Shown here piece after piece: positions 1-12,437 of a stretch of 64,000 nt of DNA (position 1 is its first letter; every line of letters begins with the position of its first letter). The stretch is from Todiramphus chloris collaris (taxonomy: Eukaryota > Chordata > Aves > Coraciiformes > Alcedinidae), in assembly GCA_025345505.1 (NCBI GenBank), contig JANVCC010000064.1:422757-486756 (forward strand), written 5' to 3'. Under the pieces are notes generated by a model. That model was not told the DNA's origin, did not search any database, and saw only the letters and a program-made list of their open reading frames with translations. A program made the translations under genes and the position numbers.

Positions 1-60
1 CAAAACAAAACAAAACAACAACAAACCACAAAACAAAAACAACCCACAAACAACTGAGCT
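1..60 (-). other. GT-rich tract downstream of the FLI1 poly(A) signal
   Basis: On the plus strand this is A/C-rich, built from CAAAA and CAA units. On the FLI1 strand it reads as a run of TTTTG and GTTTG units. A G/T-rich stretch a few tens of bases beyond AATAAA is what the cleavage stimulation factor binds, so it fits a downstream element for 3' end formation. It could equally be a simple repeat that happens to sit there. Confidence 0.5.
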
Positions 61-104
61 GATAGTAAAAAACAAACCTGCATTTGTGACCGAGGTCAAC
101 TCGT

Positions 105-110
105 TTTATT
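105..110 (-). terminator. FLI1: FLI1 polyadenylation signal AATAAA
   Basis: TTTATT on the plus strand is AATAAA on the FLI1 strand, overlapping an ATTAAA variant at 113-108. It lies about 900 bases after the stop codon and is followed by the GT-rich tract at 60-1, the usual arrangement of signal, cleavage site and downstream element. Confidence 0.65.
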
Positions 111-488
111 TAATCTTTCTTTTAAAACTGTGAGATATAGGGAAAAATAACTCTGCATAATTTATACAGTAATTTGCCTTCTGATTTGTTGACCCTTTGG
201 ATGACGGTCTGACAAACGCACAGCGTTCGCGAATCGGTAACGTGTAGCTGTCCCTAAGACCCTGGCTGAGCTCAGGGACCTGCTGTCATTTACTTTTACT
301 TCACTTTTGCTGTCAAGGAATGTCTGTGCTTGACATTAGGTTACTTTTTGTTCTGGTTTCTGATGTTTCTGGAGTTAAGACACAGTCTAATGAAGTTGTA
401 CACTCTAGAAAAAGTTCCTTCAATGCCCTTTACTTCTTAAAATATACATGTACATATATATATATGAATATCTATATATATATTTAAT

Positions 489-496
489 TTCCAGTT
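489..496 (-). promoter_or_regulatory. FLI1: miR-145 seed match 1 (8mer) in FLI1 3' UTR
   Basis: The FLI1 strand reads AACTGGAA, the perfect complement of miR-145-5p bases 2-8 followed by A, the strongest class of canonical site. It lies 34 bases from a second identical 8mer. Confidence 0.55.
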
Positions 497-529
497 GGGT
501 GAAAATCCTCATCTGCCTTAAAGCTAAGA

Positions 530-537
530 TTCCAGTT
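530..537 (-). promoter_or_regulatory. FLI1: miR-145 seed match 2 (8mer) in FLI1 3' UTR
   Basis: A second AACTGGAA on the FLI1 strand. The spacing of 34-41 bases to its twin is in the range reported for cooperative microRNA sites. Confidence 0.55.
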
Positions 538-876
538 GCAGTCCCCTGCAGCCCAACATCCTCCACTTAATGGTCAAGTTGCCTTACCCTCTCCACAGCA
601 AAAAAAATACCCATGTAGTCATCTTTTCCTAGGACCCACGGTTGGATCTCTGTCTTGTCAAAAGCCTTTGAATCCCTTCAAATTTCTCTCACCAAAACAC
701 TAATAATCATTCCAGGTAACGGTGAACAATCTTCATTGTCAATTCCTACAGAGGAAATAAGCATTAAAACCCAAAGAAAATGCAGAGTACTGGCCCAAAG
801 AAGCATCCATCTCTCAGTTCAAGACACAAGAGGCAAAGTTACAAAAGTAAATGGTTTGCTCCAGGAATAACCAATA

Positions 877-883
877 TCCAGTT
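877..883 (-). promoter_or_regulatory. FLI1: miR-145 seed match 3 (7mer) in FLI1 3' UTR
   Basis: AACTGGA on the FLI1 strand, followed by T, so a 7mer-m8 match. It lies about 120 bases after the stop codon, where sites tend to be effective. Confidence 0.45.
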
Positions 884-1004
884 TTAATTCTTTCCCAGAA
901 AGGCCACAATTATCCATCAAGGGTCCCCCAAAACCCCATAAAAATCCCAGAAGTAAAGAAAAAGTCCAACCAGACTGATAAAGGCCATTTGAAGATAAAA
1001 GCAT

Positions 1005-2513
<1,509 letters not shown>

Positions 2514-2561
2514 CTGGATTGGCAAGACGGCTACTAGTGGGCCCCAGGATTTGATAGGGAT
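2514..2561 (-). CDS. FLI1: FLI1 exon 8: short linker exon before the ETS domain
   Basis: This 48-base exon has phase 1 at both ends and is too short for ordinary ORF finding. It encodes DPYQILGPTSSRLANPG across its junctions, identical as far as I recall to the mammalian protein. The acceptor is CAG at 2564-2562 after a T-run and the donor is GTGAGT at 2513-2508. The peptide lies directly N-terminal to the ETS domain, in the region that contributes to ETS-domain autoinhibition in the ERG/FLI1 group. Its complete conservation contrasts with the divergence of exons 5 and 7. Confidence 0.95.
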
Positions 2562-3859
2562 CTGAAAAAAAACAGCCAACAAAAGCTATTTAAAAAAAAA
2601 TTCCATCAAAAAGAAGTAACAGTTCATTATTGTCTATTCCAGAAACCAGTTCAAATTTTCATTTTCTTTCTTTACTTTTGCTGCCTCTTCTCCTAGGGCC
2701 TGGAACAGACCTGATGCGTTCCTTATTTCTTTTTTAGCAAAGAACCAACAATTATTTGTGGAATCCAACATAGATTCACAGTGTCTCTGGCCTTGCTTTC
2801 AGACTTGCCTGCTTTCGACGTCTGTAATCTCTTTGGACATACCCTGCACTTAACGTGTCAACTAGAAAACACTAAACATGAAAAAAAGACATGTGGGATC
2901 ATAGAACTGTTACAAATCAGAGCAACTATATTGCTCCTAATAAAAAAAGCTGGGCAGCAGATGAGGTTTTCAAATTCAGTTGTTAGGAGCTGAGCTTGCT
3001 TCCCTCTGAGGTCAATGAAATGTTCACCCAACTCTCCCTTACTGAAGCGAGCAGAGCGTTAGAGAGATGAGAGTAGCAGGAGTTGTGTCCCTGGCTCCAA
3101 GGAGGCTGAGTGTTTCTTGAAAACCCCACAATGCATTTATTAGGAATGAATTCCTTCGCTTCTTGCGGGGCCTCCTCAGCCCTAATCTCCACACTTCTCT
3201 TTTGCTTCTTTCTGGTTTTGGTGATTTGGATCTACAACATTTGCTTGTGGATTGAATCAATGCCAAAAGAACCAACCTCCTACAAAAAACAAAAAAAGGG
3301 GATAGAAAGCAGCTGTGCAAAGCAGAGAAGGTGGTATTTAGCTTTTCAAAGGCCCCTTGGGAATCTAGCAGGAAACTTTACTGCTTGCTGCCCAACAGGA
3401 TTTGCTTTTCTTGTGTGGGTTTCATTGACGCAGGGGGAAGCCCTGTTGGTTCTGTTTGGAGATCCTTCCACCGACCATCGCTGCTGCAGAGGTGAAGAGG
3501 TAACGAGCAGCCACTCCACAGCCGCAGCACAAACAACTCCTAACCGCTTCGCGACCCGTCACCCGGCGTGTCACAACGCTTCGGAGGAGGTGCAACTGCT
3601 GCCGGGTGCCACACGTGACTCCGCTGCGACAAGGATGTTTCTTTTGAATGGGGAAGGACAACGCAGTCCCACAGAAACAGGTTGGGACAATCACTGTCAT
3701 GGCTCGATCAAAGGCAACTCATTATTCTGTGAGTTCCCTGTGAAGGCTCTGCCTGTTCGTCCTGTGCCCACGGTTGGTGCTGCTTGACACGTGTGTTCAC
3801 CCCACGGAGTACAAATCTGATTGCTCAGTGAATACAGCGGGGACAAAACCAACAGTTAC
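2562..3859 (-). other. FLI1: FLI1 intron 7
   Basis: A 1298-base intron between exons 7 and 8. A 225-codon frame at 3110-3787 on the opposite strand has no recognisable domain and I treat it as chance. No repeat is seen. Confidence 0.8.
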
Positions 3860-3922
3860 CTGGCTGGGGCCGTTGCTGTTCTGTGGTCTTGTTCACATTT
3901 TGTGTCCCTGCAACAGGAGGGC
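3860..3922 (-). CDS. FLI1: FLI1 exon 7: variable linker exon
   Basis: A 63-base exon, phase 1 at both ends, found by matching the expected linker peptide. It encodes PPVAGTQNVNKTTEQQRPQP, preceded by a residue completed by the previous exon (Ser if that exon ends in A). The mammalian counterpart as I recall it is PPLGGAQTISKNTEQRPQP, so this copy has one extra Gln and several substitutions. The acceptor is excellent (TGTCTCTTTCTTAAACAG, ending 3923) and the donor is GTAACT at 3859-3854. A second AG at the GCAG within the exon (3911-3908) would give a shorter, out-of-frame product and is less likely. The region links the PNT and ETS domains and is probably flexible. Confidence 0.88.
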
Positions 3923-4488
3923 CTGTTTAAGAAAGAGACAGGGCTTATTTGTACTGGAACAGAAGAGGAGGAACGGACAGAGTACAACGCGAGCACAAGA
4001 TGCACTGAGCGGGAACACTAGTGACTGGGATGGGGGAAGTTTTTCTAATCCTAAGAGCTGATGGTTTTGAAATTGCACTATAAAATGAGGAGATTACAAG
4101 TGTCACTGTAAAACAAAAACATGCAAACGAGGCACGGAAAATATTACATTGAAAATGTATTAATTTTCTGTCTTTTATTGCAGCTTAACTTCCATTCTAG
4201 TTTAAACGGCAGTGTTAAAACCCAGGGAGGCCAGGGACTTGCCATACACAAGGAAGCTATTTTAAGGAGAGGGAAAAGGGGAAAAACCATCCTTGCCAGT
4301 GAAATGCCAAACACCCCTCTGACCAAGCCACTGGAGAGGAGGGAGCACAGCCTCGTGCCCCCTTGGGCTGCACAGCGCAGCGGGGCTGCGCAGCTCCCTG
4401 CGGACACATCCCAGGCACTTGCACATTCCTCCCGGCGCTGGGAAAGCCGCTGCAGCTTTGAAATTACAGCCTTCTAGTTATTGGCATG

Positions 4489-4578
4489 AAAAGGAAAACA
4501 GAGAAGGGACGGGAGAGGGAAGGGGAGGGGAAGAGAGGGAGAGAAAGAGGAGGAGGGAGGAGAGGGGAATGGGGGAAA
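4489..4578 (+). repeat. purine-rich (GGGA/GGAA) tract
   Basis: A nearly uninterrupted run of A and G, mainly GGGA, GGAG and AGAG units, with about five GGAA cores. Such tracts can form triplex DNA and can bind GAGA-type or ETS proteins. It is probably a degenerate simple repeat. Confidence 0.7.
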
Positions 4579-5510
4579 ATAGAGCTCATGTAATCTGCCT
4601 GGTTTTATTTATATTTTACTTATTTGTTTTTTCCCTTTTTACTAGAAACCACAAACCCCACTGCAAATAGATCCGGCTGAAAAACAGACCGCTACAATTT
4701 CAGCCCGGTCCAAAGAGTGCGACGGGACATCTCTGAAGGTGGCAGCCCCAGTCAGGCTGTCCCCAGAAGGGAGCCCCGTCCTCACTCCCACCCCATGGCC
4801 AGGCGAGGAGCAGCCGGGCTGGAAACCAGCTTGCTGCCTCCGAACATTACCCCCAGGCTCAATCCTCAGCAGTTGTCACTGGTGTAAATAAGACGCTGTT
4901 TGCATGGGTGGTATTCTGCTTGCTGGGGAGCAGTCCTGCAACTCCACAAAGCCAGAGCTTGGGCTGCTGCTCTATCAGTGACTGAAATCAGGAGAGCAGA
5001 GACGAGGGCTGAAGTAACCACTGGCTTTTCCCATGTCCTCTTTGCAGCCAGGCTCTGACTTTCATTTCTCCCCTGGGATATTCTTCAGAAGAATTACAAC
5101 CAGAGCTATTAGAGCAATGTTTTGGGAAATGTTTTGAAAAACAAAACATATGAGTTCTGCATTTGAGAGAGAAAGGCAAAGGCTCTGAAATTTCTACCAG
5201 TCGAGACACTGATGGACATTTTGGATGGCTCAATCAGAAACAGTTTTGACATTATACAATTTGAAAGGAAATTTCACTTTACATGGTGATCCTGTGAAAA
5301 AGAAATGTAGCAATTGATTTTCCAACAGAAAAAAAAATCTTTTTAAATTGGGAAAAAAAAATCTTCTCAAAAAGTAGCAGAACTCATTGAAAATCTTCCA
5401 TTTTCTCTGATTTTTTTGCATCGGATAATTAAACAAAGTGAAGCAACTGCTACAAATGGATTGGTTGATGTAGATGCATCAGCATGTTTTGCGTAAGCAA
5501 ATAAGGCCAT

Positions 5511-5566
5511 CATCTGGAGAGATGATTCTTCTCCTCCTCCTTTTCCTCCTCCTACTTCTCCAGATG
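5511..5566. repeat. inverted repeat flanking a pyrimidine tract
   Basis: The arms CATCTGGAGA (5511-5520) and TCTCCAGATG (5557-5566) are perfect 10-base complements. They enclose 36 bases that are largely TCC and CTT repeats. Each arm also holds a CATCTG/CAGATG E-box. Confidence 0.6.
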
Positions 5567-8500
5567 GACAAGCTTTGTCACAGAGCAGGAGCCTGCTTAG
5601 CTCCCAGGTGTGACAGAAAGAGTGTAAAATGGGTCTCCTGAGTGTTTTATAAACCAGTAAGTAACACTTTCACAATCACATGTGCTGACCAGTGTCACTA
5701 CAGCTGCTTGGACTTCACAGGATCAAGGCTTGATCCAGTCAAAATTATCATTCAAAACCTCTCTGAATGGGTTTCCTTGTTGCATACATTTTAGGATGTA
5801 AAACATCAGGTCGTAAGGACTGTGTGTGTGCCTCAGCCCAGGATGAGTCCCCTTTGCCCCAGTCTTCCCTGTATAGATGGATTATAAAGTGTGGGAATAT
5901 ATAGGGTCAGCCACGCTTGCATTGTTAGGATGAGACCTCCCTCTGAGTGTGACTTTGTGATGGTAAGAAGGGTTAAATATGATAGTTACCTCTGCAGGCA
6001 TTGCTACTGAAATGACATGTTCTCTCAGCTACTGCAAGATTCCAACTCAAAAAAACTAAAATTCCAAATCCACAAAGCTATTTTTGTTTTATTTTCACAA
6101 AAATCCCTGCAACGTAAAAGAACCACAGCAGCCCTCCCAGCTTCCAGGCGCAGACTCTAAAGCCGAACGTGTTTAAAACAAAATGGAAAAGGCAGAGCCA
6201 GGGAACCTATCCAGAGACTCGAGTTTCTGCAAAAACAATATCGTTCCCAGGACATGACGCCCAGTGGCTTGAAAAGATCCTACAGAACTCCAGCCAGACG
6301 GTTAGTTACAGGGAGAGTCTTATCTGTCATTAAAACCACTTGGTTTTTACACCAAAAACTTGCTGTGCTATGGAAATTCAATTAAGAGACTTGGATTGAG
6401 GTCCTCTTCTGGTGTAAATCAGCAAATAGTCTACGGTGAGGTTAGGGGCACATTTATACCAGCTAAGGATCAGGTCCCCAAGTCTGTTTTAGACTTAAAA
6501 GGCCCAGTGGAACCGCAGTCCTATGACAAATGTGTGTTAAATACAAAATGGAATTAAAGAGCAGAAGATAAATCATAGATGCTTTCAAGAAATGTCGTTC
6601 TGCAGCTGTCTGGTTTATGTCCAGAAATTCCCCAGAATGAATGCGGACTCTATTATGAGGAAGGTAGAGGATATTAATAATGCTTTGCACTTTCACAGCA
6701 CCTTTCAACTAAGGATCTCACAGCTTTGCAAACATTCGCACTCGCAGTGTGCCTGGGAAGAAGGTTAAATAGACTGTTATTTATTTACATGCATAAAGGC
6801 ACTTTCCTCAGGCTTTAGCTGCCTTTGCTAGACAAAGCGGCTTTCCCAGACATCAGGCTGTGTGGCTCAGACTGCATTGCATTGCTCTCTGCACCCTTTT
6901 GAACCTCAGTCTATCCTTCTCACCCGAAATCTCCCTCAGCTCCCACCCCACCACCCTCTGTGCCATTTGGAATGTTCTTGTCCTCTGCTGTGCAAGTGCC
7001 CTTTGATTCCTCCGAAATCAGATGGGAATCAGAAATAACACCTCAGTGGAACAGGCTGTGCAGAAGGCTGAGGAAAAGGCTTAGAACGTGGCAGAATTGG
7101 TGAGATGAAGACCGGGCACTGGGCAGGCTGCCCTGAGAAGTTCAAGAGATCAGCTAAGTTAACCAAACCTCCATAGTTTCTTCTGTTCAAACTCTCTGGT
7201 GCAAGAAAGGAAGGGGGAAAAGCCTGAGAATTGCATCCCAGGCATCCCCTGGATGAAATTCTGGGATGTGGAGGAGGAAAACAGCTGTATGTCGTGCTGT
7301 TGAGGTGGCATTGCAGTCAGGAGAATGAAGCTGAACCACCAGCCCACTCTCACAGCTTAAGCCCTATTTTTGCTTCTGTTTTCCCCATCCTGTTGAGTTT
7401 AAACAGAGGAATAGGCTCCAGTGTTGCCACAGTCTAGGGGCAGATGGACAGACACGCACAGACTGACTTCCCTAGGAAGTCAGGTTTAAAATCCCCGAGC
7501 AGATTTCCACACGGCAGCGCAGTCCATCCCAGATGCCTAACAGTCCTCTCGGCTTGAACGCAGTCCAGTGAAGAAGCCATTAGGGAATCTGTGTTTAAGA
7601 TATGATGGATTAGAGAGCAAACTCTCTCTGATAAGCTTTAAAAAGTTCTTTAAACTTTTTCCTTTTTGTTTTTTTTTTTTTTCTAAATGGTGTTTTATAA
7701 ATCTGAGAGCTTGGGATGGAGGGGAGAAGAGAGAAGGGGGGGATTTCAGCTGAACAATAGGCTCACAGTCCCTGGGCTTCCTGAGCTGCTCGGTGAGTGC
7801 TGACAGCCCCTTCATCCTGCTCGCTCTGTAGGAGCTTTTTCAGTTCAAACCAGATTCAGGCACAGTTTTGTGCTACGAGCCTTGATAAGGAGGACAAGAG
7901 GGACTGGGCCTATAATAGCCTCATTTTTCAGGCCTTTTTGCCCTGGGATGGATGCAGTGGGTCTGGATCATTTATGGACTAGATGCTTTAGGGGAATCTT
8001 GCCTGAAATGCCATCTATGCTGGCATGGTGCCCTTACTTGCATTCAACAGCATGGCACATTCGTCAGATTCATGGAATGTTTATCAGATCCATTCATGGC
8101 ATCACTGGCATCAGCAGCAGCTCTTTTCCAGCCAGGCACTGTCTGCTTTATGAAGTGCTCACCATAAAGGTGCAGAGTGGCTGCTCCGAACAGCCCCGTG
8201 GGCAGTGTCATCCCCTGGTTAACACAAGAGCCAGGCGACTGCACATCCAAATTGAACGGTGTCCTGAAATCCAACCCCACACGTAACACAGGAGCACCCA
8301 AGCGCTGAGCTCTGCCTGAGCAAATGTTCTCCCTGTCACTTTTCCCTGGTGAGAAGATCTGTCACAGAGCTGAGCATGGCTTGAAACCCCCCCAAGACAG
8401 GCTTTCTTCCTGGAGCCAGCTTTTGTAGAAGCTGTCTGGAGAAATACACACGCAGCATCTTGTGGAGGCATCCAGATACCCCAGTGTGGTAGGTGCTAAG

Positions 8501-10490
8501 GAACAGAAAGAGCCCAACAACCTAGAGATGATACTTCCAAAGAGGTTAGGCAGATGGAAGATGGAAAGTGGCTTGTCCTAGCTCATGGGGACAGAGCTGG
8601 GAAGAAAATAAAGGTAAGTTTCCCAAGCCTCAGTGAATTTCAGTGAAGCAAATCAGGAGAAGGAGAAGGCTGCAAATCTGAAGTGGTCTATGGAATCCAT
8701 GGGATTCTCCATGCAGAACACAGTCTAGTTTTTGCAATGAGTCCTTCTGCTTCAGTAGGAAGAAAGGGTCCTGGCTTGGTGGCTGGAATTTAAATTTGCT
8801 TCTCTAAATGGGAAAAGCAGAACCAGGTGTCCTAGGGGATCCAAACTCATGATTAACCTAAGTGGTCACTTGGGGTCTATTTTGCAGTAACTACTTTAGA
8901 GAGAGGGAAAGGAGGATGTGGGACCTCATGGCTTCTCCTCCCAAAGTGAGGTTTAGTGTGGTGGCACTATTCTGGTGTCTTGGAAGAGTCCTTGCGTAGG
9001 CACATGGGAACAAAAAACACTACTGCTGCAAACCAAACACGTAAGGAAGGCCTGCCAAGCTACTGAGCATCCAGCCCTCACACTCCTGTCATTTAAGCTC
9101 CTGGAGATCTCATTGAAGAGGTGGGGTTGCCTTTAAAGCCAGTTGGAGAGAAGAAACCTAGACTGTGGGTTTCTGAAGGGGCAAGGAAGCCAAAATAACC
9201 TCCAAGTCCTCCTGGAAACATTAGGTGCATTGTTTTAAATGATGGCAGCAAACATAAACGTTGTAGAGTCTGAGGTACTTCCCAGGCCCAGGTATACGTA
9301 TGAAATGCTCGATACATACAGTGCTAAACCTGATGGTGTCAGCAGCAAGAGACTTGCTTAGATGCAGTTTTTCTTAAGACAAAGCTGCGGAGGTTCTGGA
9401 TGCTATTATTTGTCTGCAGGAGGATTTGCAGAGTGTGGCCGAGATGGTGGAACGGGACTAGGAAGCACAGCAGAGTCTGAGGAGTCCTCTCTCCTTTTCC
9501 AATGGCTACGAGAGATGGTTCGTGCAAATGGGCAATTATCTTCCCGTGACATTTAGCTCTGTGGCACACACCCAGGTACAAGTTACATGGGTGTCAGAAC
9601 TCTACGCTGAGGCCTCATCATTTGTTTTGCAATGAATTAGCTTTTCAATGTACTATTTCTGCTAATTAAAACAAATACTTAGCACGTATGCCATATGTTG
9701 TGCTGTATGTCATTCGTGGCCAGTGTTAGTATGGCTGTTCTCATTATTACATAAGACTTTCCAGTGCCTTCAAACACCAGGCTCATATGTTCCTGCTTCA
9801 AGACTGCAACGTCCCTCTCCTTGCACTAAAGAATCAGCAGTACAGGGATCATATGTGAAATTAAGTCATTCCAAGTCTCACCACTAAGAGGAAGCAACTA
9901 GATGAGTGCAGAATAATTTCAAAATAATTTCTACGTTATCAGACTATGTCATCATTTCATAATGAAAAAAAAAAGATTATTACATCAAGCATCTCTACAT
10001 TGCTATTAACCTGTTTTACAGATATGAGACTGATACAGAGACCTAAGTCCAGACTTGACCAATATTGGGTTTTGATCCGAAGTCAACTCAAACCAAGTGA
10101 GCAGGGACTGACTGCTGGGTTTACAGAAGAAATGTGTTGCAGAACATGGAGACAGAGAACAGGTTTAATCTGAGGAATCTCTGAAAGCAGCTGAGAGTGC
10201 CATTATGCACTATTGTCCTTACAGTAAAACAGATCAGAGTGATCACACACTCCCAGTCTAACTCCTAGACTAGATCCAGTGTTGGATTCAGAACCGTGGC
10301 TGAAGACCAGTTATTCCCAGTGTCACACAGGATCTGGAGCTTCACACAGTGCGGGCACAGAACTAGGAATTGGGATTTTCCAAGGGCACTCATTCAGCTT
10401 GCACAGACAAGGGTGTCATTAGGGTGGTCCTGGTCCCCTCTGAAGCAGGTCACTTCGTCTTGAGATCTACAATCCCTCTCCCTCTTTAGA

Positions 10491-10527
10491 CTTCGCCTTA
10501 GATATTACACTTCGCCTTAGACATTAG
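10491..10527 (+). repeat. short tandem duplication
   Basis: ACTTCGCCTTAGA is present twice with a period of about 19 bases (CTTCGCCTTAGATATTACA then CTTCGCCTTAGACATTAGA). A local duplication with no evident role. Confidence 0.6.
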
Positions 10528-10839
10528 ACTTAAGCAACTAAGATGGAGATGAAGGAGCTCCTACACTTCGCAGCTCTGGGGCCTGGAGCTCTGTTCCCCA
10601 CCCCAGTGGAGGACTCTGGCCTCCAAACCTTGGAGTCACTCCCTGTTTGCTTTGAGCCGTAGGCAGCAGCCCCCAGTTGTGTGAGCGTGGCTAGAAAAAC
10701 ATCCCCGAGTTGTGCAGCGGTGGAACTTCCTGATTCGCCTCTGAGTTACCCGGTGCAACGCTTACAAAGACACACTATGAAGAAAGGGAGGAAGTAATGA
10801 GCGCTTTTTTGGGTCGTTGCTGCTTTTCTTAGGATCAGC

Positions 10840-11275
10840 AGCACAAGTCCCAATGCACAGCGCACGAGGCCGAAGTACACGTCCTAAGAATCCCTCCCAG
10901 AGGCAGCTTTGCAAAGCAGCCACTTCCCAGCCAACGCAGACGTTGCCGAGCTGCGCCGGGGCCGCAGGCACCGATGGCCCCGTGCAGAGCCAGACGGTGC
11001 GGGGCGGGAAGGGCGCGTTTCCCCGCACCCTCCCCGCATCTTCCTCCCAAAGATGCACGTGAGCAAAATAGCAGCTCCCTGGGGGTTTTAGCTCCCAGTG
11101 CACGGCGGGGTAAAACCAGTTAGGAGGCTTGCACTGCCCGAGAAATACCCAAATGCAGAAGTAAAGACGGGACCGGGTTTTCGGGGAGAGAGAAGGCTAC
11201 GCGCAGCGATACAGGCCTAGGAGAAAAGGGAAGACGCACGCGCAGACATTGCGTTTTTACAGGGTTCGCCCGTTT
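10840..11275. promoter_or_regulatory. intragenic CpG-island-like element
   Basis: GC-rich, with about 35 CpG dinucleotides in some 430 bases by eye, far above the surrounding intron. It holds a GC box joined to an ETS core (GGGGCGGGAAG, 11001-11011), two CACGTG-like or CACGTC elements and several CGCGC stretches. Frames open through it on both strands, as expected in GC-rich DNA, and show no recognisable protein. It lies upstream of exon 7 on the FLI1 strand, so as a promoter it could start an N-terminally truncated transcript. It could instead be an enhancer or an unrelated CpG cluster. Confidence 0.45.
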
Positions 11276-12390
11276 CTCTCATCATTAAGAAACAAATTTT
11301 GTCTTAGGAAAGAGGCAAAGTCCTTCCAAAAGCTTTCCATGGGAGGGATCACACCCTGGCAAACGTGGACAACCCCCCCTCCCCACCTCCATGTGCAATA
11401 ACATTGCTTGCAGTGCACCCTAGGCAAAAAAATAATAGCTCTTTTGCTGGGAGAAAAGGAAGGATAATGGTTACTTAGAAAGTGCTCCAGACAAGCTGTC
11501 AGGTTGAATTCAGAGAACTGGAGTCTACTCTGGGACAGCACTGGCTCGGGGTGATCCCTTGGGAGTTGGGTTTCCTGCCTGCTACAGCTTAAAGACAACG
11601 ATTCTTTGTTTCCAGTTTTTCTGGTGAAAAAACACACGCCTGCCTCCGAAGAGGGTCAGGGAGAAAGCAGACAAAACACTAACTCTGGAATTTCAAAGGA
11701 AAACAATTAAAAAAAAAAAAAAAACAACATAAAAGAAGGAAAAAACCAAGAGCAGCAGCTACTGTCTCTCCTGAAACCATAAATCCCTGGTTTGGCCACA
11801 CAATCGCAAGAAAAGAAGCACCAAAAAAACCTCCCCTCTTTCTGCCACGGAGCTAAAAATGGGATATTTCATCACCAGGCACACAAATACCGTCGACAAA
11901 TCTTTCACATGTACAGACAACTAAGAGGGCGTAAAGCTGCAACTGCTTTTTCTCCTCCACGACTGAGACTGGTGGGTTTATCATCTTTGCTGTGAGCACA
12001 GCGCTTTCCTGACACACTCAGAAGAAAAGTTCACTGAAAGTGTCCAATATTTTTCACGTGACAACCTTTTAGGTTTGAAAAATGGAATTTTCAAGAGAAG
12101 AATTTTATTCAGGAATTGCAGAGAGTCTTTTACTGTCGTTTAAGTGACCCGGCTGACTGTGTGCTCCTGCTCCTCTCTCTCCCTTTCTCCAGTCCCCCAA
12201 AACTTTTGAATCTGTCACCTAAAATTGTCACTGAATTTGACAGCTGGGAGAGATGAGTTTGAAAGAGTTCGTACCAATCTAAAGAAGGCTCTGGGGAAAG
12301 GGGAGAGAGATCCTGGCCCCGATGGGGAGAAAAGCAGCTGCACAGACTCCTGTTTTCTTAGGTACCAGGGAATCTACATGACATAGATCT

Positions 12391-12437
12391 TCTCAATGTT
12401 CCAACATCAGGAACATCATCTCAATGTTCCAACATCA
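12391..12437 (+). repeat. 19-base direct duplication
   Basis: TCTCAATGTTCCAACATCA occurs at 12391-12409 and 12419-12437, separated by nine bases. A recent local duplication with no evident function. Confidence 0.7.

Larger units (their letters stand above)
85..1004 (-). other. FLI1: FLI1 3' untranslated region
   Basis: This runs from the stop codon at 1007-1005 to an estimated cleavage point 10-30 bases past the AATAAA at 110-105. The true end is not visible and longer or shorter forms are possible. On the FLI1 strand it contains three matches to the miR-145 seed (496-489, 537-530, 883-877) and a TA-rich block at about 440-485. FLI1 is an established miR-145 target in mammals. The short open frames in this region have no recognisable content. 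Confidence 0.7.

Noticed and set aside
430-485. Pumilio site in the 3' UTR TA-rich block
   Set aside because: The FLI1 strand has TGTATATT and TGTACATG, each one base off the TGTANATA consensus.
3110-3787. 225-codon plus-strand frame
   Set aside because: It runs antisense through FLI1 intron 7, has no recognisable domain and no splice or promoter context; chance.
7325-7400. Candidate FLI1 exon 6 ending at a GTGAGA donor
   Set aside because: Some base similarity to the expected exon, but the phase-1 frame contains a stop and the peptide does not match.
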